Origin: Ectobacillus polymachus
Lineage (GTDB): Bacteria > Bacillota > Bacilli > Bacillales > Bacillaceae_G
Length of the DNA stretch: 64,000 bases
Assembly (NCBI RefSeq): GCF_048159605.1
Contig: NZ_JBLREB010000005.1
Span: 1-64,000, forward strand
Direction of reading: 5' to 3'
The notes under the pieces were generated by a model that searched no databases, was not told the origin of the DNA, and saw nothing but the letters and a program-made list of their open reading frames with translations. The position numbers and the translations under genes were made by a program. This document shows, piece by piece, positions 8,755 through 18,561 of the stretch (its first letter is position 1; every line of letters starts with the position of its first letter).

Positions 8755-9639
8755 TTATTTTTTAAGCTTAGTCATTGGGATATAACCCATGTCTTCAACT
8801 TTCTTTTCAAAATCTTTTCCTGCGATGTAATCAATAAATGCTTTGTTAGCGTCAGTAGGTGCGCCTTTTGTAATCATGTATTCATAAGACCAGAACGGAT
8901 ATTTATCAGCAGCGATGTTTTCAGTAGTAGGTGCTACGCCGTCAATATTTAAAGTTTTAAGAGCACCTTTTTTATCTCCAACTAGGTAAGACATTGCAAG
9001 GTAGCTGATTGATCCAGAAGTAGAGTTAACGGCAGTTTCTACAGAACCGTTAGCATCTTGAGAAGTACCGATGCCGTCATTAGCTTTAGTACCATTTAAT
9101 ACAGTCTTTTCAAAAGTAGCACGTGTACCAGAAGAAGCAGGACGATTGATTACGTTGATTTTAGCATCTTTACCGCCAACATCTTTCCAGTTTGTAATTT
9201 TTCCAGAGAAGATATCTTGAATTTGTTGTTTTGTTAAGTTTGTTACATCAACGTCTTTGTTAACAACCATTGCAAATGCGATACCAGCAACTTTCGTATC
9301 AGTAAGTTCTTTAGCTTTGTCAGGATCTAATTTAGAAGCAGAAGGAATATCAGAGTTACCAATTTGAACTGCACCAGAAGCTACTTGGTTAATACCAGTT
9401 CCGCTACCTCCGCCTTGAATTGTGATAGAAACTTTAGGATTAGTAGCCATAAATGCTGTAGCAGCTTCTTCAGCAAGAGGTTGTAATGCAGTAGATCCAG
9501 CAGCTGTAATTGTACCAGAAATCTCTTGTTTAGGCGTTTGAGTAGCTGTATTCTTGTTGTCAGTAGTTTGGCCACATGCTGCAAGTGCACCAGTAACTAG
9601 TAATGCAGCAAATGTAAGTTTTAAACTCTTCTTAATCAT
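8755..9639 (-). CDS. pstS: Phosphate-binding lipoprotein PstS
   Basis: A 294-residue extracellular binding protein. Signal peptide and lipobox LAAC with lipid-modified Cys22. The phosphate-binding loops AGSTALQPLA, GGSGTGINQV and RPASSGTRATFE are present. ATG 9639 follows a GGGGG ribosome site; the ORF extends in frame to 9657 without a better start. First gene of pstSCA. PhoPR control is expected from the family, but I could not identify convincing Pho boxes. Confidence 0.95.
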   Translation of the reverse strand: MIKKSLKLTFAALLVTGALAACGQTTDNKNTATQTPKQEISGTITAAGSTALQPLAEEAATAFMATNPKVSITIQGGGSGTGINQVASGAVQIGNSDIPSASKLDPDKAKELTDTKVAGIAFAMVVNKDVDVTNLTKQQIQDIFSGKITNWKDVGGKDAKINVINRPASSGTRATFEKTVLNGTKANDGIGTSQDANGSVETAVNSTSGSISYLAMSYLVGDKKGALKTLNIDGVAPTTENIAADKYPFWSYEYMITKGAPTDANKAFIDYIAGKDFEKKVEDMGYIPMTKLKK

Positions 9640-10063
9640 TTCTGTACCCCCATACAATTTTAGGTTTCCTATTGACGATTCGTATTACTTGTCCTCAGGA
9701 ACAATTTAATTTTAGAGCAATAATATTACGCAAGTATTAATCAAATTTTAATTTTAAGTAAATACCGATATTCTTTCATGATCACTTATATTTATAGGCT
9801 ATAACCCTCTCCAATTCTGAATAGATGCATGTACCATTCACATAAATACTAGTTACCATACTTATTTCATTAAACGAAAGTAAACATTGTAAATTTTACG
9901 TAAATCAAATTCAATTCCTCACAACCATTACATACATGATTTTCTTCTAAAAACGATTGATTTAGGCTGCACCTCCTGCTACACAATAATTTATCTTGGT
10001 ATTCCCTTAACAAATTACTTTCATTCGAATTAATTAACATAAAGTACAACTGTATATAAGTAC
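9640..10063. other. Intergenic region upstream of pstS
   Basis: AT-rich, holding the pstS promoter region. A minus-strand open frame of 78 codons (10106-9870) runs through the isdG terminator and has no ribosome site at its internal ATG (10040), so I do not call it. An isolated AGGAGGTG on the minus strand at about 9971-9978 is not followed by a start codon at useful distance. Confidence 0.4.
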
Positions 10064-10100
10064 AAAAAGAAAGAGCATGTAAAACATGCTCTTTCTTTTT
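10064..10100. terminator. Terminator after isdG
   Basis: A 17-bp perfect stem (10064-10080 and 10084-10100, AAAAAGAAAGAGCATGT and complement) with loop AAA, T-rich in both directions. Confidence 0.85.
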
Positions 10101-10109
10101 GGTCAATTT

Positions 10110-10451
10110 TTACTTTTTATTCCCTTCGAGTGTAGAAACAACCTCCGCAATAACGACTTGATTACCAAGCAGTGGTGAGGATGCTCCCTCTGAGTTACTG
10201 TTTCCATCTTTTGCTGGACGACTATGAGCTGATTTGAAGGCATCACTATCACGCCATCCTTTATAATGGTCAAGTGTATCCCAATACATATTTACACTCA
10301 TTTCATCATATTCCTCAAAATCTTTAGCAACTGCAACTTCGACTTTTACAAAACCTTCAAATGTTTCAAGTACACCAGGGCGTGTAAAGTTAGGTGCCAT
10401 TTTGTCTGCTAAACCTTTTTTTACTTTGATACGGTTAGTTACAATATACAT
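10110..10451 (-). CDS. isdG: Heme-degrading monooxygenase, IsdG/IsdI family
   Basis: A 113-residue dimeric ferredoxin-like ABM-fold protein that opens the heme ring and frees iron. The catalytic triad of IsdG/IsdI is conserved: Asn6 (VTNRI), Trp66 (KGWRDS) and heme-ligand His76 (FKSAHS), at the same numbers as S. aureus IsdI. A stretch KDGNSNSEGASSPLLGNQ (about 81-98) is longer than in classic IsdG and resembles the HmoA-like branch. It follows a C39-like lipoprotein gene by 25 bp, probably one operon. No clear Fur box was found. With hrtBA it gives the window two heme-handling systems. Confidence 0.85.
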   Translation of the reverse strand: MYIVTNRIKVKKGLADKMAPNFTRPGVLETFEGFVKVEVAVAKDFEEYDEMSVNMYWDTLDHYKGWRDSDAFKSAHSRPAKDGNSNSEGASSPLLGNQVVIAEVVSTLEGNKK

Positions 10452-10476
10452 AAATAATTTCTCCTTTATAATGAAT

Positions 10477-11229
10477 TTAATATTTTGGAACTAAAGTAAT
10501 AGCTTGTTTCCCCATTTGTTCCCATGCTTTTTCGAAATCAGCACGTGGTACTGATGATTTTGGTCCATCAGCAAGAGGATCTTGGATATATACATTATTT
10601 GCATCATATCCTATAATAACTACACTATGTTCATTATAGGTGATTTTAACTTCACCCTCAGCTGTATTCCACGTTTCAAACTCGGAGTCTGGTAATGGCT
10701 CGAATGTTGAGTTAATAATTACCCAAACAGGAGAGCCCATACTAACTGCTTTATAAATATCTTCAATGCCATGCCCCGTTAAATCCATTACTTTATTCGG
10801 TAAATAGCTTTGGGCTAATCGGAAAATAGGCTTATGATAAACGCCATACCCTGGGTTGGATCCAGAGTAAATATCGCCTACAAAGCCATCATTAGGATTA
10901 CCGTGGATATTATTCTGCCTAAAAGGTACACGTTCAATTTCCTTCGCTAGCTTCATTTTATCTGTTTCTGCTCCACCATACTGTAATAGCATAGTAAGAC
11001 TTGTTACTTCACACCCTCTTCGTAATTCTGGTAATTGTTGAATGAATGGCACATTGTCAATCATCGCTTGTTTTTTTGCTGGTCCGGCAAGGTCGAATCT
11101 CCATTGCTGTACTGTCTGCACAATTTTATTTTTCCCTTGATTAACAGAATCAAAGACTTCATTGCTACAGCCAGATCCAACCAAAATAATTAACAAAAGA
11201 GGAACAAATACTTTACTCGTTTTTATCAT
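10477..11229 (-). CDS. C39-like peptidase-fold lipoprotein
   Basis: A 250-residue secreted lipoprotein with lipobox VGSGC (Cys21). The mature part has a papain-like C39_2 fold: Cys73 in RRGCEVTSLTMLLQYGG, a His in TYNEHSVVIIGYD and an Asp in VYIQDPLADG, so a Cys-His-Asp triad may be intact. ATG 11229 follows GGAGTAGG. Proteins of this kind are common in Bacillus and of unknown substrate. It is upstream of isdG in the same orientation, but no functional link is established. Confidence 0.75.
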   Translation of the reverse strand: MIKTSKVFVPLLLIILVGSGCSNEVFDSVNQGKNKIVQTVQQWRFDLAGPAKKQAMIDNVPFIQQLPELRRGCEVTSLTMLLQYGGAETDKMKLAKEIERVPFRQNNIHGNPNDGFVGDIYSGSNPGYGVYHKPIFRLAQSYLPNKVMDLTGHGIEDIYKAVSMGSPVWVIINSTFEPLPDSEFETWNTAEGEVKITYNEHSVVIIGYDANNVYIQDPLADGPKSSVPRADFEKAWEQMGKQAITLVPKY

Positions 11230-11406
11230 GTTTCCTACTCCTACATCTTTTATCCCCGCTATTTTAATAAAGCCTAAATGGGGGATACCTGCTCTTACAT
11301 ACAATATTCGGCATTTACTACCATTCAGTAGAAAAAATATCCTACTTATGGAAGTTCGCCTTATATCCTTATTGTACAGGATATAGATGGGTCTGCAAGA
11401 AATTTA

Positions 11407-12837
11407 TCATGCGTTCGATTTCGGAAGCAGTAATACAAACGTTGTTTCCGTATTAGGGATGCTCCGTTCCAGCGCTAGTGATCCGCCCATTGCCTCCGCC
11501 AGCATTTTACTCATAGATAATCCTAAGCCAAGGCCTCTCTTTTGATATTTTTTATTTTCACCTCGATAAAAACGTTCAAAGATATGCTTCTGTTCATCTT
11601 CTTGTATCCCAACGCCACAATCCGTTACTCGTACAGCACAAAGCTGTTCGTTCTCATCTTTTGCCGATAATTGTATCCATAACCGTTCGCCACCTGCATC
11701 GCGAGCGTTATTTAGCAGATTTAATAGAATCTGCTGCGTTCTATTTTGATCGGCCACAATGAATAAATCTTTTTCTGGCGTAATGAATTCAAGTGAAACC
11801 TTTGCGTTCTCCTCCCCTGCTTTCCATTGTTGCACAACCTGCCGTAACATAGATTGTAAGGAGAAAACAGTAGCCTCTATTTGAATCACACCAGAAGCAA
11901 ATGCATTAAAATCTAGAAGTTCATGAACCATATGCTGCAATCGGTGTGCTTGTGAAAGGGACATTTCAAGAAATTCATCCGCTTCATCACCCGTAACAAC
12001 CTTATCTCTAACCGCTTGAATGAGACCACTAATAGAAGTAACCGGGGTTTTTAACTCATGTGTTACACCTGCTAGAAGAACTGTTCGCAATTCCTCTAAC
12101 TCCTTCAATCGCTCTGCCATCGAGTGAAATGATGTATTGAGTTCATACAGCTCTTTTTCCGCCAATCCTTCATCTATTTGTACAGCATAGTTTCCCATAC
12201 TAATTTGTTCCGCTGCATTTGCAAGCCTTTGAATGGGTGTACTTAGCTTTTTTGAAAGCAAGTAAACGACAAACCAACCTGCAAACCCTAATGTAAGCAA
12301 GAATACGAGCAAGTACCAATACTTTGTAATATCAGCTTTTACAAAGAGGGCTTGGTCTGGGACAATAACATAAAGCATTCCTAACACTTTATCATCCTGT
12401 ATAATTGGAGATGTAATTTCATTCCATACTTTTCCGTTATTATCTCGCCACTTTTCTGTATGCTGCTCCATTGAAGTACTTACAGGTGGAACATAGTCTA
12501 AAAAAGGGTTATGTTCAAAAAATATGGCACCAGAATTATCGACAACACGAAAGTGTATGTCCGTACTTTTCACAATTGTTTTCTTTTCAAAAAAATTCTT
12601 TTCTCTTAGTCGAATCTGTTTCAAACTATTTGCTGTATTTTGTTCGTTCATGAATGGAGCTATCTTTTCTGCTAAGCTTTGTGAGTAGACTTCTAGAATT
12701 CGCAATCGATTTTCCTTCGTTGACACTCGAATCCAAATACCAGATATACATCCTACAACTAGTAGGCTTGTAAATAAAATAAGAACATAGCGTCTTGTCC
12801 AATATTGTAATATAGGCACTTTGTTATTGATAAACAC
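11407..12837 (-). CDS. Sensor histidine kinase (OmpR-type partner)
   Basis: A 476-residue kinase: TM1 about 17-37, extracellular sensor about 38-170, TM2 about 174-195, HAMP about 196-250, HisKA with His260 in GVTHELKTPVTS, and an HATPase domain with NLLNNARDAG, DCGVGI and GLGLGLS. The start is GTG 12837, overlapping the regulator gene by 14 bp. It forms a two-component pair with the upstream regulator. The ligand is not known. The repeat protein at 13670-14137, next upstream, is a possible but unproven target. Confidence 0.88.
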   Translation of the reverse strand: MFINNKVPILQYWTRRYVLILFTSLLVVGCISGIWIRVSTKENRLRILEVYSQSLAEKIAPFMNEQNTANSLKQIRLREKNFFEKKTIVKSTDIHFRVVDNSGAIFFEHNPFLDYVPPVSTSMEQHTEKWRDNNGKVWNEITSPIIQDDKVLGMLYVIVPDQALFVKADITKYWYLLVFLLTLGFAGWFVVYLLSKKLSTPIQRLANAAEQISMGNYAVQIDEGLAEKELYELNTSFHSMAERLKELEELRTVLLAGVTHELKTPVTSISGLIQAVRDKVVTGDEADEFLEMSLSQAHRLQHMVHELLDFNAFASGVIQIEATVFSLQSMLRQVVQQWKAGEENAKVSLEFITPEKDLFIVADQNRTQQILLNLLNNARDAGGERLWIQLSAKDENEQLCAVRVTDCGVGIQEDEQKHIFERFYRGENKKYQKRGLGLGLSMSKMLAEAMGGSLALERSIPNTETTFVLLLPKSNA

Positions 12838-13507
12838 AGAGCTGATACCCCACTCCTCTAAGCGTTTTAATTTCTCCTTCTTCCTCGCTCCATTCTCTTA
12901 ATACTTGACGTAATCGTTTAATGGACAAATCAACTGCCCTGTCACTTCCCTCATAATCCATTCCCCAAACATGATCGAGAAGTTGGTCGCGTGTAAATGT
13001 TTGGTTTGGATGTTCTGCTAAATAAAAGAGCAAAGATAAATCTCTTGGAGCTAACTCTACTATGTCTCCATTTACATAAACCGAACTTCCACTAAAATCT
13101 ATTTTTAGCCCGCCAAAAAGTACGACCTTCCCTTCCTCCACAAACAAAGATGAACGTCGAAGGATAGCAGTCACACGGGCAACCACTTCCTCCGGTGCAA
13201 ATGGTTTTGCAATATAATCATCTGCTCCTGTTGAAAACCCTTTTAATTTATCTTTTGTTTGCCCTAAAGCCGTAAGCATAATAACTGGACACGAGCTCTT
13301 TATACGTATATTCTCAAGAATTTCCCAGCCATTACGCCCCGGTAGCATGACATCAAGAATTACTAAGGAAGGCTTACTTTCTTCAAATATTTTCATTGCT
13401 TGATTACCATCTATCAAAGTAATCACTTCAAATCCAGCTTGTTTTAAATACGCACTTAGTACTTTCGCAATCGCCTGCTCATCTTCTACTATTAAAATCT
13501 TTTTCAT
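12824..13507 (-). CDS. OmpR-family response regulator
   Basis: A 227-residue regulator with receiver domain (Asp52 in ILDVMLPGRNG; Lys in IAKPFAP) and C-terminal winged helix (VDLSIKRLRQVL, TLRGVGYQL). Start ATG 13507 is 9 nt after AAGGTG; a GTG three codons upstream is less well placed. First gene of the pair with the kinase at 11407-12837. Confidence 0.88.
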   Translation of the reverse strand: MKKILIVEDEQAIAKVLSAYLKQAGFEVITLIDGNQAMKIFEESKPSLVILDVMLPGRNGWEILENIRIKSSCPVIMLTALGQTKDKLKGFSTGADDYIAKPFAPEEVVARVTAILRRSSLFVEEGKVVLFGGLKIDFSGSSVYVNGDIVELAPRDLSLLFYLAEHPNQTFTRDQLLDHVWGMDYEGSDRAVDLSIKRLRQVLREWSEEEGEIKTLRGVGYQLCVYQ

Positions 13508-13669
13508 ATCAATCACACCTTAATTAGGTAAGAGTTACTTACTATTATCCCATTATCATACATGTCTTTCGTATAAATATAACAGTCAAAATTGAATCTA
13601 TATAAATAGGAAGGAGAGAATATATCTCCCCTTCCTATTATATCTTCTTATGAAAAGCTACTGAAGAAA

Positions 13670-14137
13670 TTAAACTTGCGGTCTTACTTGTTGATTTTGC
13701 TGTTTCTTTGCTACTCTTGCATCTTTAACCTCTTTTTTTATTTGGTCAACAGATTTTCCATCTGTTGAAACACCTAGACGTTTCGCTACATTATATAATT
13801 GATCGATATGTTTCTTTTGGATTGCTTCTTTCACTTCTTTACGAATTTCCTTTACATCTTTTCCTGAAGCCTGTACCCCTACTTTTTTTGCTAATTTCAT
13901 GAGTTTTTGACTTTGTTTATCTTTTTTTGCTTTGCGAATTTCTTTCTGTACTTCTTGTTTCGATTTGCCATCAATGTTAATTCCAAAATGAGCAGCGGTT
14001 TGCTTTAATTGTTTTGATATCACATGAGTACCAGTACCTGGAGTATTTGCCTCAGCCGCAAAGGCATTACTAGCTCCAAATATACCTCCCGTAAACAAAA
14101 GTCCTGTTAGTGAAAGTACAATCATTTTTTTATTCAT
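13670..14137 (-). CDS. Secreted repeat protein with GI-x-x-DGKS repeats
   Basis: A 155-residue protein with a Sec signal peptide (cleavage about AFA-AE, residues 26-28) and a very basic, helical mature part. It contains three imperfect repeats around FGINIDGKSKQEVQKEI, VGVQASGKDVKEIRKEV and LGVSTDGKSVDQIKKEV. The same repeat, in seven copies, makes up the protein at 47290-48105. I do not recognise a named family. It lies upstream of the regulator gene at 12824 on the same strand, separated by 162 bp. Confidence 0.75.
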   Translation of the reverse strand: MNKKMIVLSLTGLLFTGGIFGASNAFAAEANTPGTGTHVISKQLKQTAAHFGINIDGKSKQEVQKEIRKAKKDKQSQKLMKLAKKVGVQASGKDVKEIRKEVKEAIQKKHIDQLYNVAKRLGVSTDGKSVDQIKKEVKDARVAKKQQNQQVRPQV

Positions 14138-14607
14138 GAAAAATCCTCCTTATTTCTTGTAATTACACCCCTATTGTAGAGGACTAATATGTCGGGTATA
14201 TGTCTGTAGAAAATGTATAAATATACACAATAACGATTACAGTATTCTTAATTTATTTGCTAAATTATGCGAATGCTCGTTTGAACCCTCCAGAAATCCC
14301 GCTTGATATCTCTATTTATAGAAAGCATTTTCATTCTTGATATATCAAGCATTTAATCCATTTTTCTATAATTATTTAGATATTATTGTAATGACAAAAT
14401 GTTACAGAAAAAAATATGCAAAAAACTAGCGATATTCTTCTAAAATAGTTTACAATGTAATTACGTTGAAATGCTTTTTTAACGTAAATAAGATGTATTT
14501 GTGTCTAATTTTCAACAATATACGTCAATCTATTGCTAATATTGCTAGCATAAGATTATATTACTTTATTAGGTAAGTGTAACTTAAAAAAGAAAGGAGT
14601 TTTATTA
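14138..14607. other. Intergenic region with divergent promoters (repeat protein / qoxABCD)
   Basis: AT-rich 470 bp with no coding signal seen on either strand. It must contain the divergent promoter of the 14137 gene and the qox promoter. AAAGGAG at 14592-14598 is the qoxA ribosome site. I could not pick a unique promoter. Confidence 0.4.
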
Positions 14608-15489
14608 GTGCAACCAAAAAAAGCGTTTTGGAAGTTTGCTGCGCTGCTTCCACTATCACTCATTGTGTCGTTCCTTGGGGGATGTCAACAATTGGCAGTT
14701 TTAAATCCACAAGGTCCAGTCGCAAAAAGTCAAGCCGATTTGATTATTTGGTCGCTTCTATTAATGGCAATTATTGTCGTCGTTGTTTTCACTTTATTTA
14801 CGATTGTTATAATTAAGTACCGTGAGCGACCAGATAACAAGGATTATGAACCACCAGAAATAGAAGGAAATAAACTTCTTGAGGTTATTTGGACTGCTGT
14901 TCCTATCTTAATCGTCATTGCATTAGCTATTCCTACAGTAACTACAACATATGCCAACGATAAGCCTCCAGTAAGCAGTACACAACAAAATGTAAAGCCA
15001 GTTGAAATTTATGTAACATCTGCTAACTGGAAATGGATTTTTAGTTATCCCGATCAAAATATTGAAACCGTTAACTATGTGAATATACCAGCTGGTGTAC
15101 CAATTCAATTCAAGCTTACTTCTATAGGACCAATGAATGCTTTCTGGGTTCCTGAACTTGGCGGTATGAAGTACACAATGAATGGTATGGTTATGGATTT
15201 ATATTTACAAGCTGATAAACCAGGCGAATATTTAGGCCGAAGTGCTGCTTTCTCTGGTAAGAACTTTACAGAAATGGAATTCCAGGTTGTTTCTCAATCG
15301 CAAAATGATTTCGACAAATGGGTAAAAGAAGTACAACAAACAGCACCTAAATTATCGGAAGATAAATACAACAATATTATTGAACCAGGTGTAGTAGGTC
15401 GTATGACATTCTCTAGCAATCACTTAAAATATGTTGATCCTAAATCTCTTGAATATTGTGATTACAACTATTACAAAAACAAAAAGTAA
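14608..15489 (+). CDS. qoxA: Cytochrome aa3 quinol oxidase subunit II
   Basis: A 293-residue lipoprotein: signal with LGGC (Cys26), two TM helices (about 45-70 and 88-110) and a cupredoxin-like extracellular domain. The CuA ligand cluster of cytochrome c oxidases is missing, as expected for a quinol oxidase. The start is GTG 14608 after AAAGGAG. First gene of qoxABCD, the terminal menaquinol oxidase that reduces O2 and pumps protons. Confidence 0.95.
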   Translation: MQPKKAFWKFAALLPLSLIVSFLGGCQQLAVLNPQGPVAKSQADLIIWSLLLMAIIVVVVFTLFTIVIIKYRERPDNKDYEPPEIEGNKLLEVIWTAVPILIVIALAIPTVTTTYANDKPPVSSTQQNVKPVEIYVTSANWKWIFSYPDQNIETVNYVNIPAGVPIQFKLTSIGPMNAFWVPELGGMKYTMNGMVMDLYLQADKPGEYLGRSAAFSGKNFTEMEFQVVSQSQNDFDKWVKEVQQTAPKLSEDKYNNIIEPGVVGRMTFSSNHLKYVDPKSLEYCDYNYYKNKK

Positions 15490-15516
15490 TATTAACTTCA
15501 GATTGGAGTGAAGACA

Positions 15517-17448
15517 GTGAAGCTTGATCATTTTTTTGTCACCGGTGACCCGCTTATTTACGGTGCCGATGTTTCTATCGCTCTCGTAAGCTTAGGGATC
15601 ATTTTTGTACTGACAAAGTATAAAAAATGGAAATGGCTATGGACCGAATGGTTAACAACTGTTGACCATAAAAAAATCGGTATTATGTACATTCTTTCAG
15701 CTATAATCATGTTTTTCCGTGGTGGTATGGACGGTATGATGATGCGTCTGCAATTAACATTTCCTGACCATCCATACTTAACTGAGTCGCACTATGATGG
15801 AATTTTCTCGACTCATGGTACAGTTATGATTATCTTCATGGCAATGCCATTTGTTTTTGGTATGATGAACATTGCCGTACCTCTTCAAATAGGGGCGCGT
15901 GATGTTGCTTATCCGTTTTTAAATGCAATGAGCTTCTGGTTATTCTTTGTAGGAGCAATGCTATATAATATTGCATTCGTTATTGGTGGCTCTCCTGAAA
16001 ATGGCTGGACTTCATATATGCCACTAGCTGGTCCAGAATTCAGTCCAGGCATTGGAGATAACTACTATGCCATAGCGGTACAGCTTTCCGGTATAGGGTC
16101 GTTACTGACAGGAATTAACTTCCTTGTTACGATTCTAAAAATGAGAACACCAGGCATGACTCTATTTAAAATGCCGATGTTCACATGGTCTATTTTGATT
16201 ACATGTATCATTATGATTTTTGCATTCCCTGTATTTACAGTAGCTCTTGCTCTTATGACAATTGACCGTACTTTCGGTACCGCCTTCTATACGATGGCAC
16301 ATCAAGGTATGCCAATGATGTGGGCAAACTTATTCTGGGTATGGGGTCACCCTGAAGTATATATCGTAATTCTTCCTGCTTTCGGTATATTCTCAGAAAT
16401 TATTAGTACATTTTCACGCAAACGTCTATTTGGTTATACAGCAATGGTCTATTCCATGCTTGCAATTTCCGTTTTAAGTGGAGTAGTATGGCTTCACCAC
16501 TTCTTTACAATGGGTAATAGTGCAGCAGTTAACTCATTTTTCTCTATTACAACAATGGCAATCTCGATTCCTACAGGGGTTAAAATATTTAACTGGTTGC
16601 TTACCATGTATAAAGGACGAATTCGCTTTACAACTCCAATGCTTTGGGCATTGGCATTTATTCCGAACTTCGTTATCGGTGGGATAACAGGGGTTATGCT
16701 TGCAATGGCAGCAGCGGACTATCAATACCATAACAGTTACTTCCTTATTGCTCACTTCCACTACACTTTAATTGGTGGTACAGTGTTTGGAATGTTTGGT
16801 GGTCTTATTTATTGGTATCCAAAAATGTTCGGTCATATGCTTAATGAACGTCTTGGTAAATGGACATTTTGGTTATGGGTTATTGGATTTAACGTTTGTT
16901 TCTTCCCTCAGTATTTCTTAGGCTTAGACGGAATGACTCGTCGTATGTACACATATTCATCTAGCCTTGGCTGGACTGGATTAAACCAACTTTCAACTGT
17001 TGGTGCATTTATGATGGCAGCCGGATTTGCTGTTTTAGCATATAACATCTATTGGAGCGCACGCTACGGCGAACGCGATCTTACAGGAGATCCATGGGAC
17101 GGTAGAACACTTGAGTGGGCTACGCAATCACCTCCGCAACATTATAACTTTGCAGCACTACCAGAAATTAAAGAATTAGATGCATTTTGGTATATGAAGA
17201 AAAGAGGAGAATCTCCGGTTGATGTAAAGAATATCAAACCAATTCATATGCCTAGTAACACTGGTCTACCATTTATTATGGCAGTTATCTTGGGTATTAC
17301 TGGATTTGCAATGGTATGGGAATGGATCCCACTAGCTATTGTTGGTATAATTGGAGTCTTTATTTGTATGTTTATTCGCTCATTTACTTATGATGACGGA
17401 TATCACGTAAGTGTTGATGAAATTAATAAAACAGAAAATATAGCATGA
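15517..17448 (+). CDS. qoxB: Cytochrome aa3 quinol oxidase subunit I
   Basis: A 643-residue heme-copper oxidase subunit with about 14-15 TM helices. The CuB/heme region WGHPEVYIVILPAFGIFSEI (with the His-Tyr pair), HHFFTMG and the heme ligands in HFHYTLIGG are present. GTG 15517 has GGAG 8 nt upstream and gives the start VKLDHFFVTGDP, matching B. subtilis QoxB; GTG 15508 overlaps the ribosome site itself. Confidence 0.96.
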   Translation: MKLDHFFVTGDPLIYGADVSIALVSLGIIFVLTKYKKWKWLWTEWLTTVDHKKIGIMYILSAIIMFFRGGMDGMMMRLQLTFPDHPYLTESHYDGIFSTHGTVMIIFMAMPFVFGMMNIAVPLQIGARDVAYPFLNAMSFWLFFVGAMLYNIAFVIGGSPENGWTSYMPLAGPEFSPGIGDNYYAIAVQLSGIGSLLTGINFLVTILKMRTPGMTLFKMPMFTWSILITCIIMIFAFPVFTVALALMTIDRTFGTAFYTMAHQGMPMMWANLFWVWGHPEVYIVILPAFGIFSEIISTFSRKRLFGYTAMVYSMLAISVLSGVVWLHHFFTMGNSAAVNSFFSITTMAISIPTGVKIFNWLLTMYKGRIRFTTPMLWALAFIPNFVIGGITGVMLAMAAADYQYHNSYFLIAHFHYTLIGGTVFGMFGGLIYWYPKMFGHMLNERLGKWTFWLWVIGFNVCFFPQYFLGLDGMTRRMYTYSSSLGWTGLNQLSTVGAFMMAAGFAVLAYNIYWSARYGERDLTGDPWDGRTLEWATQSPPQHYNFAALPEIKELDAFWYMKKRGESPVDVKNIKPIHMPSNTGLPFIMAVILGITGFAMVWEWIPLAIVGIIGVFICMFIRSFTYDDGYHVSVDEINKTENIA

Positions 17449-17461
17449 GAGGTGAAGCAGA

Positions 17462-18073
17462 ATGGCAGCAATTAGTGAAGAATATAAAAATGCCCCGTTA
17501 GAATATCAAGACCACCAAGGTCGCTTGAATATTCTTGGGTTCTGGATCTTCCTAGGAGCGGAAATCGTGCTATTTGCGACACTTTTCGCTACCTACCTAG
17601 TACTGGCTGGCCGTGTAGATAACGGCCCTACGCCAATGAAACTTTTTGAATTACAACCTGTTGTTATTGAAACACTCCTTCTTTTAACGAGTAGTTTCAC
17701 TTGTGGTATTGCAATTCATGAAATGCGCAAGCGCAGCCTAAAAGGCATGTTAACATGGTTAGTCATTACATTGCTTTTAGGCGGCGGCTTCTTGTACATG
17801 GAAATTAATGAATTTATTCACTATGTACATCTAGGCGCAACAATGCAAAGAAGTGCTTTCTTATCTGGCTTCTTTGCTCTTCTTGGAACACACGGGCTCC
17901 ACGTTACAGTAGGTATTTTCTGGGCAACCGGAGTTATTATACAGATTCTTAAAAGAGGTTTAACTCCTGTTACAGCAAGAAAAGTGTTCATTATAAGCTT
18001 GTACTGGCACTTTCTTGACGTCGTTTGGATCTTCATCTACACATTAGTTTACTTGAATGGGATGGTGGCGTAA
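17462..18073 (+). CDS. qoxC: Cytochrome aa3 quinol oxidase subunit III
   Basis: A 203-residue protein with five TM helices of the COX3 family; the family signature lies in FFALLGTHGLHVTVGIFW and YWHFLDVVWIFIY. ATG 17462 follows AGAGGTG. Third gene of the operon, 13 bp after qoxB. Confidence 0.95.
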   Translation: MAAISEEYKNAPLEYQDHQGRLNILGFWIFLGAEIVLFATLFATYLVLAGRVDNGPTPMKLFELQPVVIETLLLLTSSFTCGIAIHEMRKRSLKGMLTWLVITLLLGGGFLYMEINEFIHYVHLGATMQRSAFLSGFFALLGTHGLHVTVGIFWATGVIIQILKRGLTPVTARKVFIISLYWHFLDVVWIFIYTLVYLNGMVA

Positions 18074-18075
18074 CG

Positions 18076-18381
18076 ATGGAACAAAATACTCATCAAAACC
18101 ATACTGGGTTTCCTTGGAGCCACGTTTTAGGATTTATCTTTTCACTTGTATTAACTTTTGGAGCTATGTACGTTGCGTTATATACATCTCTTCCATTAGC
18201 TACAATATTAACTGTAATTATTTCTTTGGCAATAGTTCAGGCTCTAATACAGTTAGTAATGTTTATGCACATATCTGAAGGAGAAGGTATCACACAGAAA
18301 ATAACAATCTTGTTCTCTTTCTTCGTGGCTCTTGCTACAGTAGTTCTTACCGTTTGGATCTTCTTCACTATGGGGCAATAA
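18076..18381 (+). CDS. qoxD: Cytochrome aa3 quinol oxidase subunit IV
   Basis: A 101-residue protein with three TM helices of the COX4_pro family, including VMFMHISEGEG. ATG 18076 has GGTGG upstream; an upstream in-frame ATG at 18025 lies inside qoxC and has no ribosome site. Last gene of qoxABCD, directly followed by a terminator. Confidence 0.93.
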   Translation: MEQNTHQNHTGFPWSHVLGFIFSLVLTFGAMYVALYTSLPLATILTVIISLAIVQALIQLVMFMHISEGEGITQKITILFSFFVALATVVLTVWIFFTMGQ

Positions 18382-18394
18382 ATAATAAATAAAA

Positions 18395-18424
18395 AAAGGT
18401 TCCGCTAATGCGGAACCTTTTTTT
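18395..18424 (+). terminator. Terminator of qoxABCD
   Basis: An 11-bp stem AAAGGTTCCGC (18395-18405) with its complement (18410-18420), loop TAAT, followed by a T-run. Confidence 0.92.
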
Positions 18425-18509
18425 ATCCTAATCTAGTAAGAATATACCTATTGGGAGATCCTCCCCTGTCTTTGCTTACGTTAGGAACAAAAAACATATT
18501 AATATAATT

Positions 18510-18537
18510 AACCCCACCGGTTCGTACCGATGGGGTT
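18510..18537 (-). terminator. Probable terminator of the purine permease gene
   Basis: Inverted repeat AACCCCA (18510-18516) / TGGGGTT (18531-18537) with an inner CGGT/ACCG pairing, 25 bp past the permease stop. No long T-run follows on the minus strand, so this is less certain. Confidence 0.5.
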
Positions 18538-18561
18538 CTATACATATAAAGAGTTTTTATA

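Noticed and set aside
9870..10106. Minus-strand 78-codon open frame with two Cys pairs
   Set aside because: It starts inside the terminator hairpin of isdG, its internal ATG has no ribosome site, and I recognise no family.
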